Assembly: GCA_963792075.1 (NCBI GenBank)
Contig: CAWBUW010000012.1
Coordinates: 1,674,001 to 1,738,000, forward strand
From: CAWBUW01 sp963792075
GTDB lineage: Bacteria > Chloroflexota > Anaerolineae > Anaerolineales > UBA4823
Reading direction: 5' to 3'
DNA length: 64,000 bases
A program made the position numbers and the translations under genes. The stretch's first letter is position 1; each line of letters opens with the position of its first letter. This document shows, piece by piece, positions 7,929-15,769 of the stretch. A model generated the notes under the pieces. The model ran no database searches. It had not been told where the DNA came from and worked only from the letters and a program-made list of their open reading frames with translations.

Positions 7929-9326
7929 ATGACATTGCGAATTTTTAACACGATGACGCACCAAAAAGAAGATTTTGAGACCCTGGAGCCGGGCAAAGTG
8001 CGGCTCTATGTCTGCGGTCCTACGGTGTATGACAATGCTCATGTCGGGCACGCCATGTCAGCGCTCGTTTTTGATATTATCCGTCGCTACCTTGAATTCC
8101 GCGGTTACCAGGTACGCCATGTAATGAACTACACAGACGTAGATGACAAAATCATCCAGCGTGCCGCACGCCTGGGGATGGAACCGATCCAGCTCGCAGA
8201 GAAGTACATTGATGAATTCCGTAAGCATTTGGCTGATTTGAATGTCCTTCCGGCAACAGTCAATCCCCGCGCCACCAGCGATATGCCGCAAATCATCCAG
8301 ATGATTCGCGAGCTGGGCGAAAATGATTATGCATACGAAGCCAATGGGGATGTTTATTTTCGAGTACAAAAAGATGCGGATTATGGCCGCCTCTCTGGCC
8401 GTAAGCTGGAAGACATGCAGGCTGGAGCCCGCATCGAAGTAGACGAACGCAAAGAGCACCCCATGGATTTCGCCTTGTGGAAGGCCGCAAAACCCGGCGA
8501 GCCTGCCTGGGAAAGCCCCTGGGGACCAGGTCGCCCTGGTTGGCACATCGAGTGCTCCGCCATGAACATGCACCATCTCGGCGAGCAGATTGATATCCAC
8601 GGCGGGGGGAATGACTTGGTATTCCCTCACCATGAAAACGAGATTGCCCAGACCGAATCGATTACCGGGAAATTCTTTGCGCGCTACTGGGTGCATAATG
8701 GCATGCTCCAGCTTAGCGGTGAGAAAATGTCCAAATCGTTGGGCAACCTGATCACCATCGAAGAGTTCCTTTCCAAACACGAAGGCGATGTGATGCGCAT
8801 GATGGTGCTCAATTCAAGCTACCGCAATCCGCTCACTTTCACCGATGAGGTGATCCAGCAGGCAGAAAAGGCGCTCGAGCGGCTGCGGGAAGCGCTTCGT
8901 CCGGTGACAGCCACCGGCGCCGGTCCGGCCGAAGCTGGTGAGCGCCTTGAACAGCAAATCGCAGCCACGCGCCAGGGATTCGCCGACTGCATGGATGATG
9001 ATTTTAACTCCGCCGGAGCGTTGGGGCACTTATTCGAACTGGTACGCGTGCTGAACCAATCGCGCGATGCAGGCGTAAGCGCCGAACCGATCGAAAAAGG
9101 ACAGGATACCCTGCGCCAGTTGATGACCGTGCTTGGCTTACAGCCTGAACGCCAGCGGATTCAGAGCGCAGAGATTGCCCCGTTCATCGAAGCCTTGATC
9201 GACATCCGCCGCGAAATGCGCGCTCAGAAGCAGTGGGCGCTGGCAGATCTGGTGCGCAACAAGCTGACCATCCTGGGAGTGACCCTGGAAGATGGCAAAG
9301 AAGGTACGACCTGGAAGTGGAAGTAG
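7929..9326 (+). CDS. cysS: Cysteinyl-tRNA synthetase
   Basis: Charges tRNA-Cys with cysteine at the expense of ATP. Class I signatures are present: VCGPTVYDNAHVGHAMS near residue 28 (HIGH-type motif with the first zinc Cys), the WHIECSAM zinc Cys, GGGNDLVFPHHENEIAQ with further zinc ligands, and GEKMSKSLGN (KMSKS). At 465 aa it has the usual length. A GTG at 7926 is possible, but ATG 7929 is seven bases after GGAG and fits the family start. It shares its transcript with the PIN-TRAM gene, so the upstream leader may regulate cysteine charging. Confidence 0.96.
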   Translation: MTLRIFNTMTHQKEDFETLEPGKVRLYVCGPTVYDNAHVGHAMSALVFDIIRRYLEFRGYQVRHVMNYTDVDDKIIQRAARLGMEPIQLAEKYIDEFRKHLADLNVLPATVNPRATSDMPQIIQMIRELGENDYAYEANGDVYFRVQKDADYGRLSGRKLEDMQAGARIEVDERKEHPMDFALWKAAKPGEPAWESPWGPGRPGWHIECSAMNMHHLGEQIDIHGGGNDLVFPHHENEIAQTESITGKFFARYWVHNGMLQLSGEKMSKSLGNLITIEEFLSKHEGDVMRMMVLNSSYRNPLTFTDEVIQQAEKALERLREALRPVTATGAGPAEAGERLEQQIAATRQGFADCMDDDFNSAGALGHLFELVRVLNQSRDAGVSAEPIEKGQDTLRQLMTVLGLQPERQRIQSAEIAPFIEALIDIRREMRAQKQWALADLVRNKLTILGVTLEDGKEGTTWKWK

Positions 9327-9394
9327 ATCCTTTTCCTGCCAGCGCACTTTGAGCCGGTCTCTGTCTGTGCCGGGGTGTTTGTTTTGGAGGCGAG

Positions 9395-10132
9395 ATGAAA
9401 GAGTTCGTCTACTCCCGTAATGCAGTTTATGAAACTTTGCGCGCCGGGCGGCGACAGGTGTTTGGCCTGCTGGTCGCCGAAGGTAGCCAGGAAAAAGGTC
9501 GCCTGGCTGAGATTATAAAGCTGGCGGCCGCGCGTAAGATCAAGTTGGACCGCGTGCCACGGGCGCGCCTCGAAAAGCTTTCTTCAGGTCACCAGGGGGT
9601 GGCCCTGGAAGTCGGCGACTACCCCTATTGTGACCTGGCCGACATCCATGAGATGGCGGAAGCGCGCGCTGAAACGCCGTTTATTTTGATCCTGGATACA
9701 CTGCAAGACCCGCAAAACCTGGGGACTCTGCTGCGAACAGCCGAGATTGTGGGTGTGCAGGGTGTGCTTCTGCCCCTGGCGCGCACCGCCACCATCACCC
9801 CGGCGGTCGTAAATGCTTCTTCAGGCGCTTGCGAGCATCTCCTGATCGCCCAGGCGAACCTGGCTCAGGCGATTGCGCTGCTAAAAGAGCGCGGTGTGTG
9901 GGTGATGGGGTTAGATGGGGGGCCATCGGCTGAACCGTTGGATAAAGTTCGCCTGGATGGCTCACTGGCGCTGGTAGTCGGTAATGAAGGGGAGGGCATG
10001 CGCCAGCTTGTGCGCGATTCTTGCGATCTGCTGCTGCGCCTGCCCATGCGCGGGCAGATTGATTCGTTGAACGCCGCCGTCGCTGGCTCAATCGCACTTT
10101 ACTTTGCCTGGCAGGCGCGTTCCTTTAAATAG
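9395..10132 (+). CDS. rlmB: SpoU/TrmH-family rRNA 2'-O-methyltransferase (RlmB-like)
   Basis: SPOUT-fold SAM methyltransferase, 245 aa, that modifies the ribose of a guanosine in 23S rRNA in characterised RlmB members. An N-terminal RNA-binding domain (about 1-85, VYSRNAVYETLRAGRRQV) precedes the SpoU domain. Its motifs are ILDTLQDPQNLGTLLRTAEI, LVVGNEGEGMRQLVRDSCD and LPMRGQIDSLNAAVAGSIALY, the knot signatures. The preferred AAG/GGAGGCGAG ribosome-binding site lies at 9387-9393. It follows cysS by 68 bases, a common order (cysS-rlmB). The exact target nucleotide is inferred from the family. Confidence 0.88.
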   Translation: MKEFVYSRNAVYETLRAGRRQVFGLLVAEGSQEKGRLAEIIKLAAARKIKLDRVPRARLEKLSSGHQGVALEVGDYPYCDLADIHEMAEARAETPFILILDTLQDPQNLGTLLRTAEIVGVQGVLLPLARTATITPAVVNASSGACEHLLIAQANLAQAIALLKERGVWVMGLDGGPSAEPLDKVRLDGSLALVVGNEGEGMRQLVRDSCDLLLRLPMRGQIDSLNAAVAGSIALYFAWQARSFK

Positions 10133-10135
10133 AGT

Positions 10136-10176
10136 TTGAGGCATGTGTGGCGGCTTCGCCGCCACACATGCCTCAA
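10136..10176 (+). terminator. Long hairpin after rlmB (19-bp stem)
   Basis: A perfect 19-bp stem, 10136-10154 with 10158-10176, around a TTC loop. The inner part is GGCGGC-TTC-GCCGCC. No T-run follows on either strand. It lies directly after the rlmB stop and is a member of the hairpin set described in the findings. A termination role is inferred from position. Confidence 0.65.
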
Positions 10177-10205
10177 CTTCCCATACCCCAAACTTTAGAT
10201 TTCCA

Positions 10206-10234
10206 TTGACGTTTCTCGCGAAAACTGATACACT
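10206..10234 (+). promoter_or_regulatory. Promoter P1 of the tRNA-tuf operon
   Basis: TTGACG (10206-10211), 17-base spacer, TACACT (10229-10234). It lies 110 bases upstream of the first tRNA and in tandem with a second promoter. Confidence 0.55.
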
Positions 10235-10282
10235 CCCAACCCGCTGGATGGGTGCAATTCGCGGCATCCGGTTTAAAAAGTC

Positions 10283-10311
10283 TTGCCGCAAATTCCCCCC
10301 TCTGGTATAAT
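10283..10311 (+). promoter_or_regulatory. Promoter P2 of the tRNA-tuf operon
   Basis: TTGCCG (10283-10288), 17-base spacer, and a perfect TATAAT (10306-10311) with an upstream TGG extension. The predicted start is about 26 bases before the first tRNA, fitting a stable-RNA promoter. Confidence 0.75.
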
Positions 10312-10343
10312 GCCTAACGCTTTGGCACCTTTCAAATATTTCC

Positions 10344-10416
10344 GCCGACGTAGCTCAATTGGCAGAGCACCCGCCTTGTAAGTGGGCGGTTACGGGTTCG
10401 ATTCCCGTCGTCGGCT
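10344..10416 (+). tRNA. tRNA-Thr (TGT)
   Basis: Cloverleaf: acceptor GCCGACG/CGTCGGC, D arm GCTC...GAGC, anticodon stem CCCGC/GTGGG with loop CTTGTAA (anticodon TGT at 10377-10379), and T arm ACGGG-TTCGATT-CCCGT. CCA is not encoded. It is the first of three tRNAs ahead of tuf, a conserved arrangement also seen in the E. coli tufB operon. Confidence 0.97.
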
Positions 10417-10489
10417 TCCGTTAATGGCTGGCGAGCAGGACTGAAATTTCGGCCCTGCTCGCCAGCCGGTGACGGCTGAATAGTTATAC

Positions 10490-10573
10490 GGACAGGTATC
10501 CAAGTGGCTAAAGGAGGCTGACTGTAAATCAGTTCGGGTAACCCGTTCGGGGGTTCGATTCCCTCCCTGTCCA
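10490..10573 (+). tRNA. tRNA-Tyr (GTA)
   Basis: Class II tRNA with a long variable arm. Acceptor GGACAGG/CCTGTCC, anticodon loop CTGTAAA giving GTA, T arm GGGGG-TTCGATT-CCCTC. It is 84 bases long without encoded CCA. Confidence 0.97.
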
Positions 10574-10635
10574 CTCCACTACGGCTGATGGGTTGCGTTT
10601 TTTAGACCTGTCAGCGCGTAGTTTTGTCTGCAAAG

Positions 10636-10708
10636 GCCCTCATAGCTCAGTTGGTAGAGCACAGTCTTGGTAAGACTGGGGTCATGGGTTCAAATCCCAT
10701 TGAGGGCT
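10636..10708 (+). tRNA. tRNA-Thr (GGT)
   Basis: Acceptor GCCCTCA/TGAGGGC, anticodon stem CAGTC/GACTG with loop TTGGTAA (anticodon GGT at 10669-10671), T arm ATGGG-TTCAAAT-CCCAT. It lies 48 bases upstream of tuf. With the TGT isoacceptor it covers most threonine codons. Confidence 0.97.
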
Positions 10709-10756
10709 CTTATTGCGGAACCGAAGATCTTGTTTTTTTCTTGAAGGAGAAGGAGC

Positions 10757-11959
10757 ATGGCTAAGCAAAAATTTGACCGCAGCAAGCCGCATATGAATGT
10801 CGGGACGATGGGGCACATTGACCATGGGAAAACGACATTGACGGCAGCGATCACGAAATGGTGTGCCTTCCGTGGAATGGCAGAATACCGGGCGTACGAT
10901 TCGATTGACAATGCGCCGGAAGAAAAAGAGCGCGGGATCACGATCAATATTGCGCACGTAGAATACCAGACAGACAAGCGGCATTATGCGCACGTGGATA
11001 TGCCTGGGCACCGGGACTATATCAAGAACATGATCACCGGGGCAGCGCAGGTAGACGGGGCGATACTGGTAGTGGCCGCGCCGGACGGGCCGATGCCGCA
11101 GACGCGAGAACACGTGTTGTTAGCGCGGCAGGTGGAAGTGCCGAGCATCGTGGTATTTCTGAACAAGATCGACCAGATGGATGATCCGGAACTGCTGGAA
11201 CTGGTGGAGATGGAGCTGCGCGAGCTGCTGAACGAGTACAAATTCCCCGGGGACGAGACGCCGATCGTGCGCGGGAGTGCGCTGTTGGCGTTGGAGAGCA
11301 CGTCGAAGGATCCGGAAGCGCCGGAATATGCATGCATCAAAGAGTTGATGCGAGTGGTAGACGAGTACATACCGGAGCCGGTGCGGGATATGGACAAGCC
11401 GTTCATGATGCCGGTGGAAGACGTATTCTCGATCAAAGGCCGGGGGACCGTGGTAACGGGGCGTGTGGATCGAGGGCGGGTGAAAGTAGGCGAGCCGGTG
11501 GAGATCGTGGGCTTGCAGGAAAAGAGCATGGCTTCGGTGGTGACGGGCGTGGAAATGTTCCACAAGATGCTGGATGAAGGAGTAGCGGGAGACAACTGTG
11601 GTCTGCTGCTGCGCGGCATCGAGCGGACGGATGTAGAGCGGGGCATGGTAGTAGCCAAGCCGAAGTCGATCACGCCGCACACGAAGTTCATGAGCGAAGT
11701 GTACGTGCTGCGCAAGGAAGAAGGCGGGCGGCACAAAGCATTCTTCAGCGGGTATCGGCCGCAGTTCTACATCCGGACGATGGATGTGACGGGGTCGATC
11801 AAGCTGCCGGAAGGCGTGGAAATGGTGATGCCTGGAGACAACGTGAACCTGGAAGTAGAATTGATCGTGCCGGTGGCGTTGGAGCAAGGCTCGAAGTTCG
11901 CAATTCGTGAAGGTGGTCTGACGGTTGGCGCCGGCGTGATCACGAAGATCATAAAGTAG
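10757..11959 (+). CDS. tuf: Elongation factor Tu
   Basis: GTPase that delivers aminoacyl-tRNA to the ribosome. 400 aa with G1 GHIDHGKTT, switch I RGITIN, G3 DMPGH, G4 NKID and G5 GSALL, then the two beta-barrel domains ending VGAGVITKIIK. The residue after PGH is Arg (GHRDY) where most bacteria have Ala, which I associate with Chloroflexota. It starts at ATG after AAGGAGAAGGAGC. Codon choice is noticeably different from the flanking ribosomal protein genes, with unusually many G-ending codons (GGG, GCG, ACG, GTG, CGG). That could mean gene conversion with another tuf copy or selection for expression. Confidence 0.98.
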   Translation: MAKQKFDRSKPHMNVGTMGHIDHGKTTLTAAITKWCAFRGMAEYRAYDSIDNAPEEKERGITINIAHVEYQTDKRHYAHVDMPGHRDYIKNMITGAAQVDGAILVVAAPDGPMPQTREHVLLARQVEVPSIVVFLNKIDQMDDPELLELVEMELRELLNEYKFPGDETPIVRGSALLALESTSKDPEAPEYACIKELMRVVDEYIPEPVRDMDKPFMMPVEDVFSIKGRGTVVTGRVDRGRVKVGEPVEIVGLQEKSMASVVTGVEMFHKMLDEGVAGDNCGLLLRGIERTDVERGMVVAKPKSITPHTKFMSEVYVLRKEEGGRHKAFFSGYRPQFYIRTMDVTGSIKLPEGVEMVMPGDNVNLEVELIVPVALEQGSKFAIREGGLTVGAGVITKIIK

Positions 11960-12018
11960 TAAAGGAGTGCATGGACTGCCGGCTGATGCAGTGAGTGGTC
12001 CGTGCTTGGTGAAATAAT

Positions 12019-12186
12019 ATGGCTTCTAAGAAAGATGTCCGTCCTGTCATTACGCTGGCTTGCACCGATTGCAAGGAGCGAAACTATACAACACAAAAGA
12101 ACCGCCGCAATGATCCGGGGCGCATGGAATTAGAGAAATACTGCCCGCGCTGCCGCAAGCATACGACGCATCGGGAGACGAAGTAA
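12019..12186 (+). CDS. rpmG: 50S ribosomal protein L33
   Basis: 55 aa, beginning MASKKDVRPVITLACTDCKE and ending with CPRCRKHTTHRETK. Two CxxC pairs (TCTDC-like CTDC and CPRC) would bind zinc, so this is the C+ form of L33. It lies between tuf and trnW in the order tuf-rpmG-trnW-secE-nusG that is conserved in many bacteria. The Shine-Dalgarno is weak (GGTGAAAT), so translation may depend on coupling or an alternate signal. Confidence 0.93.
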   Translation: MASKKDVRPVITLACTDCKERNYTTQKNRRNDPGRMELEKYCPRCRKHTTHRETK

Positions 12187-12190
12187 ATGT

Positions 12191-12249
12191 ATACCGGGTA
12201 CCGAATTCCAGGTGCCTTTCCAAAGGTACTGGAGCTCGGTACCCGGTAT
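12191..12249 (+). repeat. Extended hairpin between rpmG and tRNA-Trp
   Basis: ATACCGGGTACCGA (12191-12204) pairs perfectly with TCGGTACCCGGTAT (12236-12249). The enclosed sequence continues pairing (about 12207-12219 with 12222-12233, one bulge and a wobble), making a nearly continuous stem of about 26 pairs. It begins four bases after the rpmG stop and ends seven bases before the tRNA. Likely roles are RNase III-type processing of the mixed transcript or partial termination. Confidence 0.65.
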
Positions 12250-12255
12250 TTCCCT

Positions 12256-12328
12256 AGGCCAGTAGCTCAACTGGCAGAGCACCGCTCTCCAAAAGCGGGG
12301 GTTGTGGGTTCAATTCCTGCCTGGCCTG
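12256..12328 (+). tRNA. tRNA-Trp (CCA)
   Basis: Acceptor AGGCCAG/CTGGCCT, anticodon stem CCGCT/AGCGG with loop CTCCAAA (anticodon CCA), T arm GTGGG-TTCAATT-CCTGC. Located just upstream of secE, its usual neighbour in this gene block. Confidence 0.97.
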
Positions 12329-12389
12329 CCTCGAATCTGGGGACGCCGTCTGCAAGGGCGGCGTTTAACCGTAAATCGGAGGATGTTCA

Positions 12390-12623
12390 GTGACCGATAA
12401 AAAAGCATCGCAAGAAGGTGGCTTTTTCCAACGCCTGATTTCAGGGTTACGTAAGAATTTGCGCGAAACTATTGGTGAATTGCGCAAAGTATCCTGGCCA
12501 ACTGTCCAGGAAACACTTAACCTGACCAAAGTCGTCATCATTGTAATCGGTGTGATGGCCCTCTTGTTAGGCGCATTAGATATCATCTTCACGCGTTTCT
12601 TTGCCCTACTGCTAAGCTTATAG
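12390..12623 (+). CDS. secE: Preprotein translocase subunit SecE
   Basis: 77 aa, starting at GTG seven bases after GGAGGA. The N-terminal part is polar, then comes the SecE signature ETIGELRKVSWPTVQETLNLT followed by one transmembrane helix (VVIIVIGVMALLLGALDIIF). It clamps the SecY channel in the cytoplasmic membrane. The single-helix short form is typical outside the gammaproteobacteria. It lies directly upstream of nusG. Confidence 0.95.
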   Translation: MTDKKASQEGGFFQRLISGLRKNLRETIGELRKVSWPTVQETLNLTKVVIIVIGVMALLLGALDIIFTRFFALLLSL

Positions 12624-12660
12624 TTGCTTGGGGCGGACGTGTAGGATAAGTGTAAAGAAA

Positions 12661-13317
12661 ATGGATAATTTTGACCAGGACGATCAATTCTTGATTAAAA
12701 AGCCGGCAAAAGAGCCTGCTCCAGATAACAGCGACTTTGAATTCGGCTCGCTGGACCTGGACGGTATTGTCGCGCCGGATGGCGAGGGAGAAGATGGTCG
12801 AGCTTGGTACGTGGTTCACTGCTATTCGGGCTATGAGAACAAAGTCCGGCATAACCTTGAACAGCGTATTGATACGATGGGGATGAAAGACAAGATTTTT
12901 GATGTTGTCGTCCCCACGGAAGAAGAGATCGAAGTCAAAGAAGGTAAGCGTCGCACCGTCGAACGCCGCGTTTTCCCGGGTTACATCCTGGTAAACATGA
13001 TCCTGTCGGAAGAATCCTGGTATGTCGTGCGAAACACACCTGGCGTCACAGGATTTGTGGGTATGGGCAACAGCCCCACCCCCCTGCGGCCGGAAGAAGT
13101 GGCGCAGATCATCCGCCGTATGGAAGCAGAAGCACCGCGGATCAAAGTCACCTTTCGACCCGGCGAACGTGTGCGGATTGTGGATGGACCATTCAACGAT
13201 TTTCGCGGCACTGTCTCGGAAATTGATATGGAACGCGCCAAGGTGCGTGTTATGGTGAACTTCTTCGGCCGGGAAACTCCGGTCGAGTTGGACTTCTTGC
13301 AAGTCGAGAAGGCGTAA
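12661..13317 (+). CDS. nusG: Transcription termination/antitermination factor NusG
   Basis: 218 aa from ATG 12661. A TTG at 12628 is in frame but has no better ribosome-binding site and would add an atypical extension. The NGN domain begins near residue 45 (AWYVVHCYSGYENKVRHNLEQRI) and contains RRVFPGYILVNM and NTPGVTGFVG. The C-terminal KOW domain reads FRPGERVRIVDGPFNDFRGTV. An acidic N-terminal tail of about 45 residues precedes NGN. It couples RNA polymerase to Rho or the ribosome. Confidence 0.95.
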   Translation: MDNFDQDDQFLIKKPAKEPAPDNSDFEFGSLDLDGIVAPDGEGEDGRAWYVVHCYSGYENKVRHNLEQRIDTMGMKDKIFDVVVPTEEEIEVKEGKRRTVERRVFPGYILVNMILSEESWYVVRNTPGVTGFVGMGNSPTPLRPEEVAQIIRRMEAEAPRIKVTFRPGERVRIVDGPFNDFRGTVSEIDMERAKVRVMVNFFGRETPVELDFLQVEKA

Positions 13318-13318
13318 A

Positions 13319-13365
13319 CGGTGGGAGGGTGTTCCCCCTTAATACCCGCTAAAACCACAAAGGAG
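13319..13365 (+). promoter_or_regulatory. Leader element before rplK
   Basis: CGGTGGGAGGGTG (13319-13331) recurs identically before rplA (13804-13816). In both places it is followed by ACCAC(A/G)AAGGAG carrying the ribosome-binding site, and GTGG can pair with CCAC to close a hairpin next to it. This suggests a shared translational control site, perhaps for L1, but that is inference. Confidence 0.5.
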
Positions 13366-13373
13366 AAAATACT

Positions 13374-13799
13374 GTGGCAAAGAAATTAAAGGCAATTGTT
13401 AGACTGCAGATCACGGCCGGTAAGGCCAATCCTGCACCCCCGATCGGTCCGGCGCTCGCCGGGCACGGGATTAACCTGATGGCGTTCTGCAAGGAATATA
13501 ACGCTCGCACATCGAACCGCATGGGCGAGATTGTTCCGGCCGAAATCACTATCTATACCGATGGCTCTTTCACGTTTATTCTCAAGACCTCGCCAGCAGC
13601 CGTGCTGCTGAAGAAGGCGGCTGGTATTGAGAAGGGCTCGGGTGTTCCCAACCGCGACAAAGTGGGCACCGTGACGCGGAAACAGGTCCGCGAAATTGCC
13701 GAGCTGAAGATGAAAGACCTCAATGCTAACGATATCGAAGGCGCCATGCGCCAGATCGAAGGCACTGCCCGCAACATGGGGCTGACGGTTGTAGAATAA
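13374..13799 (+). CDS. rplK: 50S ribosomal protein L11
   Basis: 141 aa from GTG 13374, which follows AAGGAG. Family motifs: KAIVRLQITAGKANPAPPIGPALAGHGIN at the start, FTFILKTSPAAVLLKKAAG in the middle and an rRNA-binding C-terminal domain ending GTARNMGLTVVE. It binds the 23S GTPase centre. First gene of the rplKAJL series. Confidence 0.97.
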   Translation: MAKKLKAIVRLQITAGKANPAPPIGPALAGHGINLMAFCKEYNARTSNRMGEIVPAEITIYTDGSFTFILKTSPAAVLLKKAAGIEKGSGVPNRDKVGTVTRKQVREIAELKMKDLNANDIEGAMRQIEGTARNMGLTVVE

Positions 13800-13803
13800 G
13801 ACC

Positions 13804-13847
13804 CGGTGGGAGGGTGCTGCGATGCGCCCGTTTGCACCACGAAGGAG
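13804..13847 (+). promoter_or_regulatory. Leader element before rplA
   Basis: Second copy of CGGTGGGAGGGTG, ending in the ACCACGAAGGAG ribosome-binding segment. GTGG (13806-13809) can pair with CCAC (13837-13840), and GGGTGC with GCGCCC inside that. Confidence 0.5.
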
Positions 13848-13853
13848 AATAAA

Positions 13854-14570
13854 ATGGCGAAACACGGAAAGAAATATCTGGCTGCAAAAGCCAAAGTGGA
13901 TGAGAACCAGGCTTATGACCCGAAAGTAGCGGTTGACCTGGTTAAAGAAACCTCCATAACAAAGTTTGACGCGACGGTTGAAGTGCACATGCGTTTGGGC
14001 GTAGACCCTCGCCATGCAGACCAGCAGGTTCGTGATGTGGTTGTCCTGCCGCATGGCCTGGGTAAGACAGTGCGTGTGCTTGTCTTCGCGCAGGGTGAAG
14101 GCGCTACAATGGCCCGCGAAGCCGGCGCAGATTATGTTGCAGACGATGAAATGATCACAAAAATCCAGGGCGGTTGGACAGACTTCGATGTCGCCATCGC
14201 CACGCCGGATGTGATGGGCAAGGTTGGCCGTCTCGGTCGTGTTCTTGGCCCGCGCGGTTTAATGCCGAACCCCAAGGCAGGCACCGTGATCCCAGCGGAA
14301 GATATTGCCCGCGTGATTAACGAATCGAAAGCTGGCCGCGTTGAATTCCGCGTTGACAAGACCTCCAACCTGCATACACCGATTGGCAAGGTTTCTTTTG
14401 ACGCTCAGAAACTGTATGAAAACCTGGCTGCATTGATGGAAGCGATTAAGAAAGCGCGCCCGCCTGCTACCAAGGGAACGTACATCAAGCATGTTACGAT
14501 TACCAGCACCATGGGCCCCGGGATCAAGGTTGATCCGATCCTGGCCCAGAGCATGATCGTAGGCGAGTAA
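13854..14570 (+). CDS. rplA: 50S ribosomal protein L1
   Basis: 238 aa from ATG 13854 with GAAGGAG upstream. An upstream in-frame extension from 13806 is rejected because it would read through the leader element. Motifs: MAKHGKKYLAAKAKVD, DPRHADQQVRDVVVLPHGLGK, GPRGLMPNPKAGTV and GKVSFD. It is the L1 stalk protein and in characterised systems also represses its own operon. Confidence 0.97.
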   Translation: MAKHGKKYLAAKAKVDENQAYDPKVAVDLVKETSITKFDATVEVHMRLGVDPRHADQQVRDVVVLPHGLGKTVRVLVFAQGEGATMAREAGADYVADDEMITKIQGGWTDFDVAIATPDVMGKVGRLGRVLGPRGLMPNPKAGTVIPAEDIARVINESKAGRVEFRVDKTSNLHTPIGKVSFDAQKLYENLAALMEAIKKARPPATKGTYIKHVTITSTMGPGIKVDPILAQSMIVGE

Positions 14571-14608
14571 TTTAACAAAAAACCTGGAATGTGTTTATCT
14601 GGCATTCG

Positions 14609-14690
14609 CCAGTGACTGCTTCGCCAGTGACAGCAGGTGTGGTGTTTTCGGACGCCGCTTAATTCCCTGCCGAGGTGAGGACCCTTCCCA
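14609..14690 (+). ncRNA. Ribosomal protein L10 leader
   Basis: GCAGG (14633-14637) pairs with CCTGC (14666-14670) around an inner GGTGT/ACGCC hairpin, followed by the conserved TTAATTCCCTGCCGAGGTG segment. This is the recognisable core of the L10(L12)4-binding kink-turn leader. It sits between rplA and rplJ, where this leader normally lies. Confidence 0.82.
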
Positions 14691-14696
14691 ATGAAG

Positions 14697-14730
14697 AGTC
14701 TTTGCCCGGTTTGCGAGGCAAAGACTTTTA
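14697..14730 (+). terminator. Attenuator hairpin before rplJ
   Basis: AGTCTTTGCC (14697-14706) pairs with GGCAAAGACT (14717-14726), followed by TTTTA. It lies immediately after the L10 leader and ahead of the rplJ ribosome-binding site, so it probably adjusts rplJL transcription when L10 is in excess. Confidence 0.75.
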
Positions 14731-14754
14731 ATTTGGAAAGGAGGTGAACTTACT

Positions 14755-15288
14755 TTGGCCATTACAAAAGAACGCAAAGACAAAATGATCGCCCAGTACC
14801 GCGAGTGGTTAAACCACAGCCAGGCGATGGTGGTCGGTGAATATACTGGCATGACCATGAAAGAGGTGGATGCTCTGCGGGCAAAAGTGCGTGAGGTGGG
14901 TGGAGAATTCCACATCGTCAAAAACACTTTGGGCAATATTGCTTTCAAAGATGAAGGGATTGCTTCCGAGAAGCTGCTCGAGGGTAGCAGCGCCGTATGT
15001 TTTGCTTTCAACGACGCTCCCGCGATGGCAAAAGCCCTGACGGAATTCGCGCGCACATCACAGACCTTTAAGATCAAAGGCGGTTTCTTGGATAAGAAAC
15101 TGATGACTGTTGAAGGTGTCAAGGCTTTAGCAGATATGCCGCCGCTGCCCGTCATGCGCGCAAGATTGCTGGGTGTTATCTCAGCCCCAGCAACCAAGCT
15201 GGTGCGTACCCTGGCCGAACCTGGTCGTTCGGTCGCTGCAGTTGTCAAGGCGTATGCTGAACGTGATTCGGCGCCCGCCGCTGCATAA
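14755..15288 (+). CDS. rplJ: 50S ribosomal protein L10
   Basis: 177 aa from an unusual TTG start, supported by a strong AAAGGAGGTG eight bases upstream. The N-terminal rRNA-binding domain starts MAITKERKDKMIAQYREWL, with the family segments VGEYTGMTMKEVDALRAKVRE and HIVKNTLG, and the C-terminal helix binds L7/L12 dimers. It forms the ribosomal stalk base. Confidence 0.96.
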   Translation: MAITKERKDKMIAQYREWLNHSQAMVVGEYTGMTMKEVDALRAKVREVGGEFHIVKNTLGNIAFKDEGIASEKLLEGSSAVCFAFNDAPAMAKALTEFARTSQTFKIKGGFLDKKLMTVEGVKALADMPPLPVMRARLLGVISAPATKLVRTLAEPGRSVAAVVKAYAERDSAPAAA

Positions 15289-15364
15289 TAATGTGTAATT
15301 TCAATCCAATATCAAATACCGACTACTCGCAAGTAGATTTTGTACCTAAAGAAGGAGATTTAAA

Positions 15365-15748
15365 ATGGCTGACCTGAATAAACTGGTCGATGAACTGAGC
15401 ACTCTGTCCGTGCTTGAAGCTGCGGAATTGGTGAAACTGCTCGAAGGGAAATGGGGCGTTTCTGCCGCTGCTCCCGTTGCTATGGGCGCTATGCCCGCTG
15501 CTGCCGCTGCTGCCCCGGCTGAAGCCGTGGAAGAGCAGACTGAGTTCACGGTGACCATCAAGGATCCCGGTGCGAAGAAAATTGACGTGATCAAGGTTGT
15601 CCGCCAGCTCACCAGCCTGGGCCTCAAAGAGGCCAAGGAAGTGGCTGAAACCGCCGGCTCCAAGGTTCTCGAAGCTGTCAGCAAGGATGTTGCTGCCGAC
15701 GCCAAGAAGAAACTTGAAGAAGCTGGCGCTACCGTCGAAGTCAAGTAA
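15365..15748 (+). CDS. rplL: 50S ribosomal protein L7/L12
   Basis: 127 aa with AAGGAGATTTAAA before the ATG. N-terminal dimerisation domain (LNKLVDELSTLSVLEAAELVKLLEGKWGV in two parts), an Ala-rich hinge at about 38-58, and a C-terminal factor-binding domain (KKIDVIKVVRQLTSLGLKEAKEV). It recruits translational GTPases. Last gene of the translation block. Confidence 0.97.
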   Translation: MADLNKLVDELSTLSVLEAAELVKLLEGKWGVSAAAPVAMGAMPAAAAAAPAEAVEEQTEFTVTIKDPGAKKIDVIKVVRQLTSLGLKEAKEVAETAGSKVLEAVSKDVAADAKKKLEEAGATVEVK

Positions 15749-15769
15749 TTTCGACTGTCAGCGTAACGC

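Noticed and set aside
10690..11887. Long open frames on the opposite strand of tuf
   Set aside because: These arise from codon bias in a highly expressed G-rich gene and have no family similarity.
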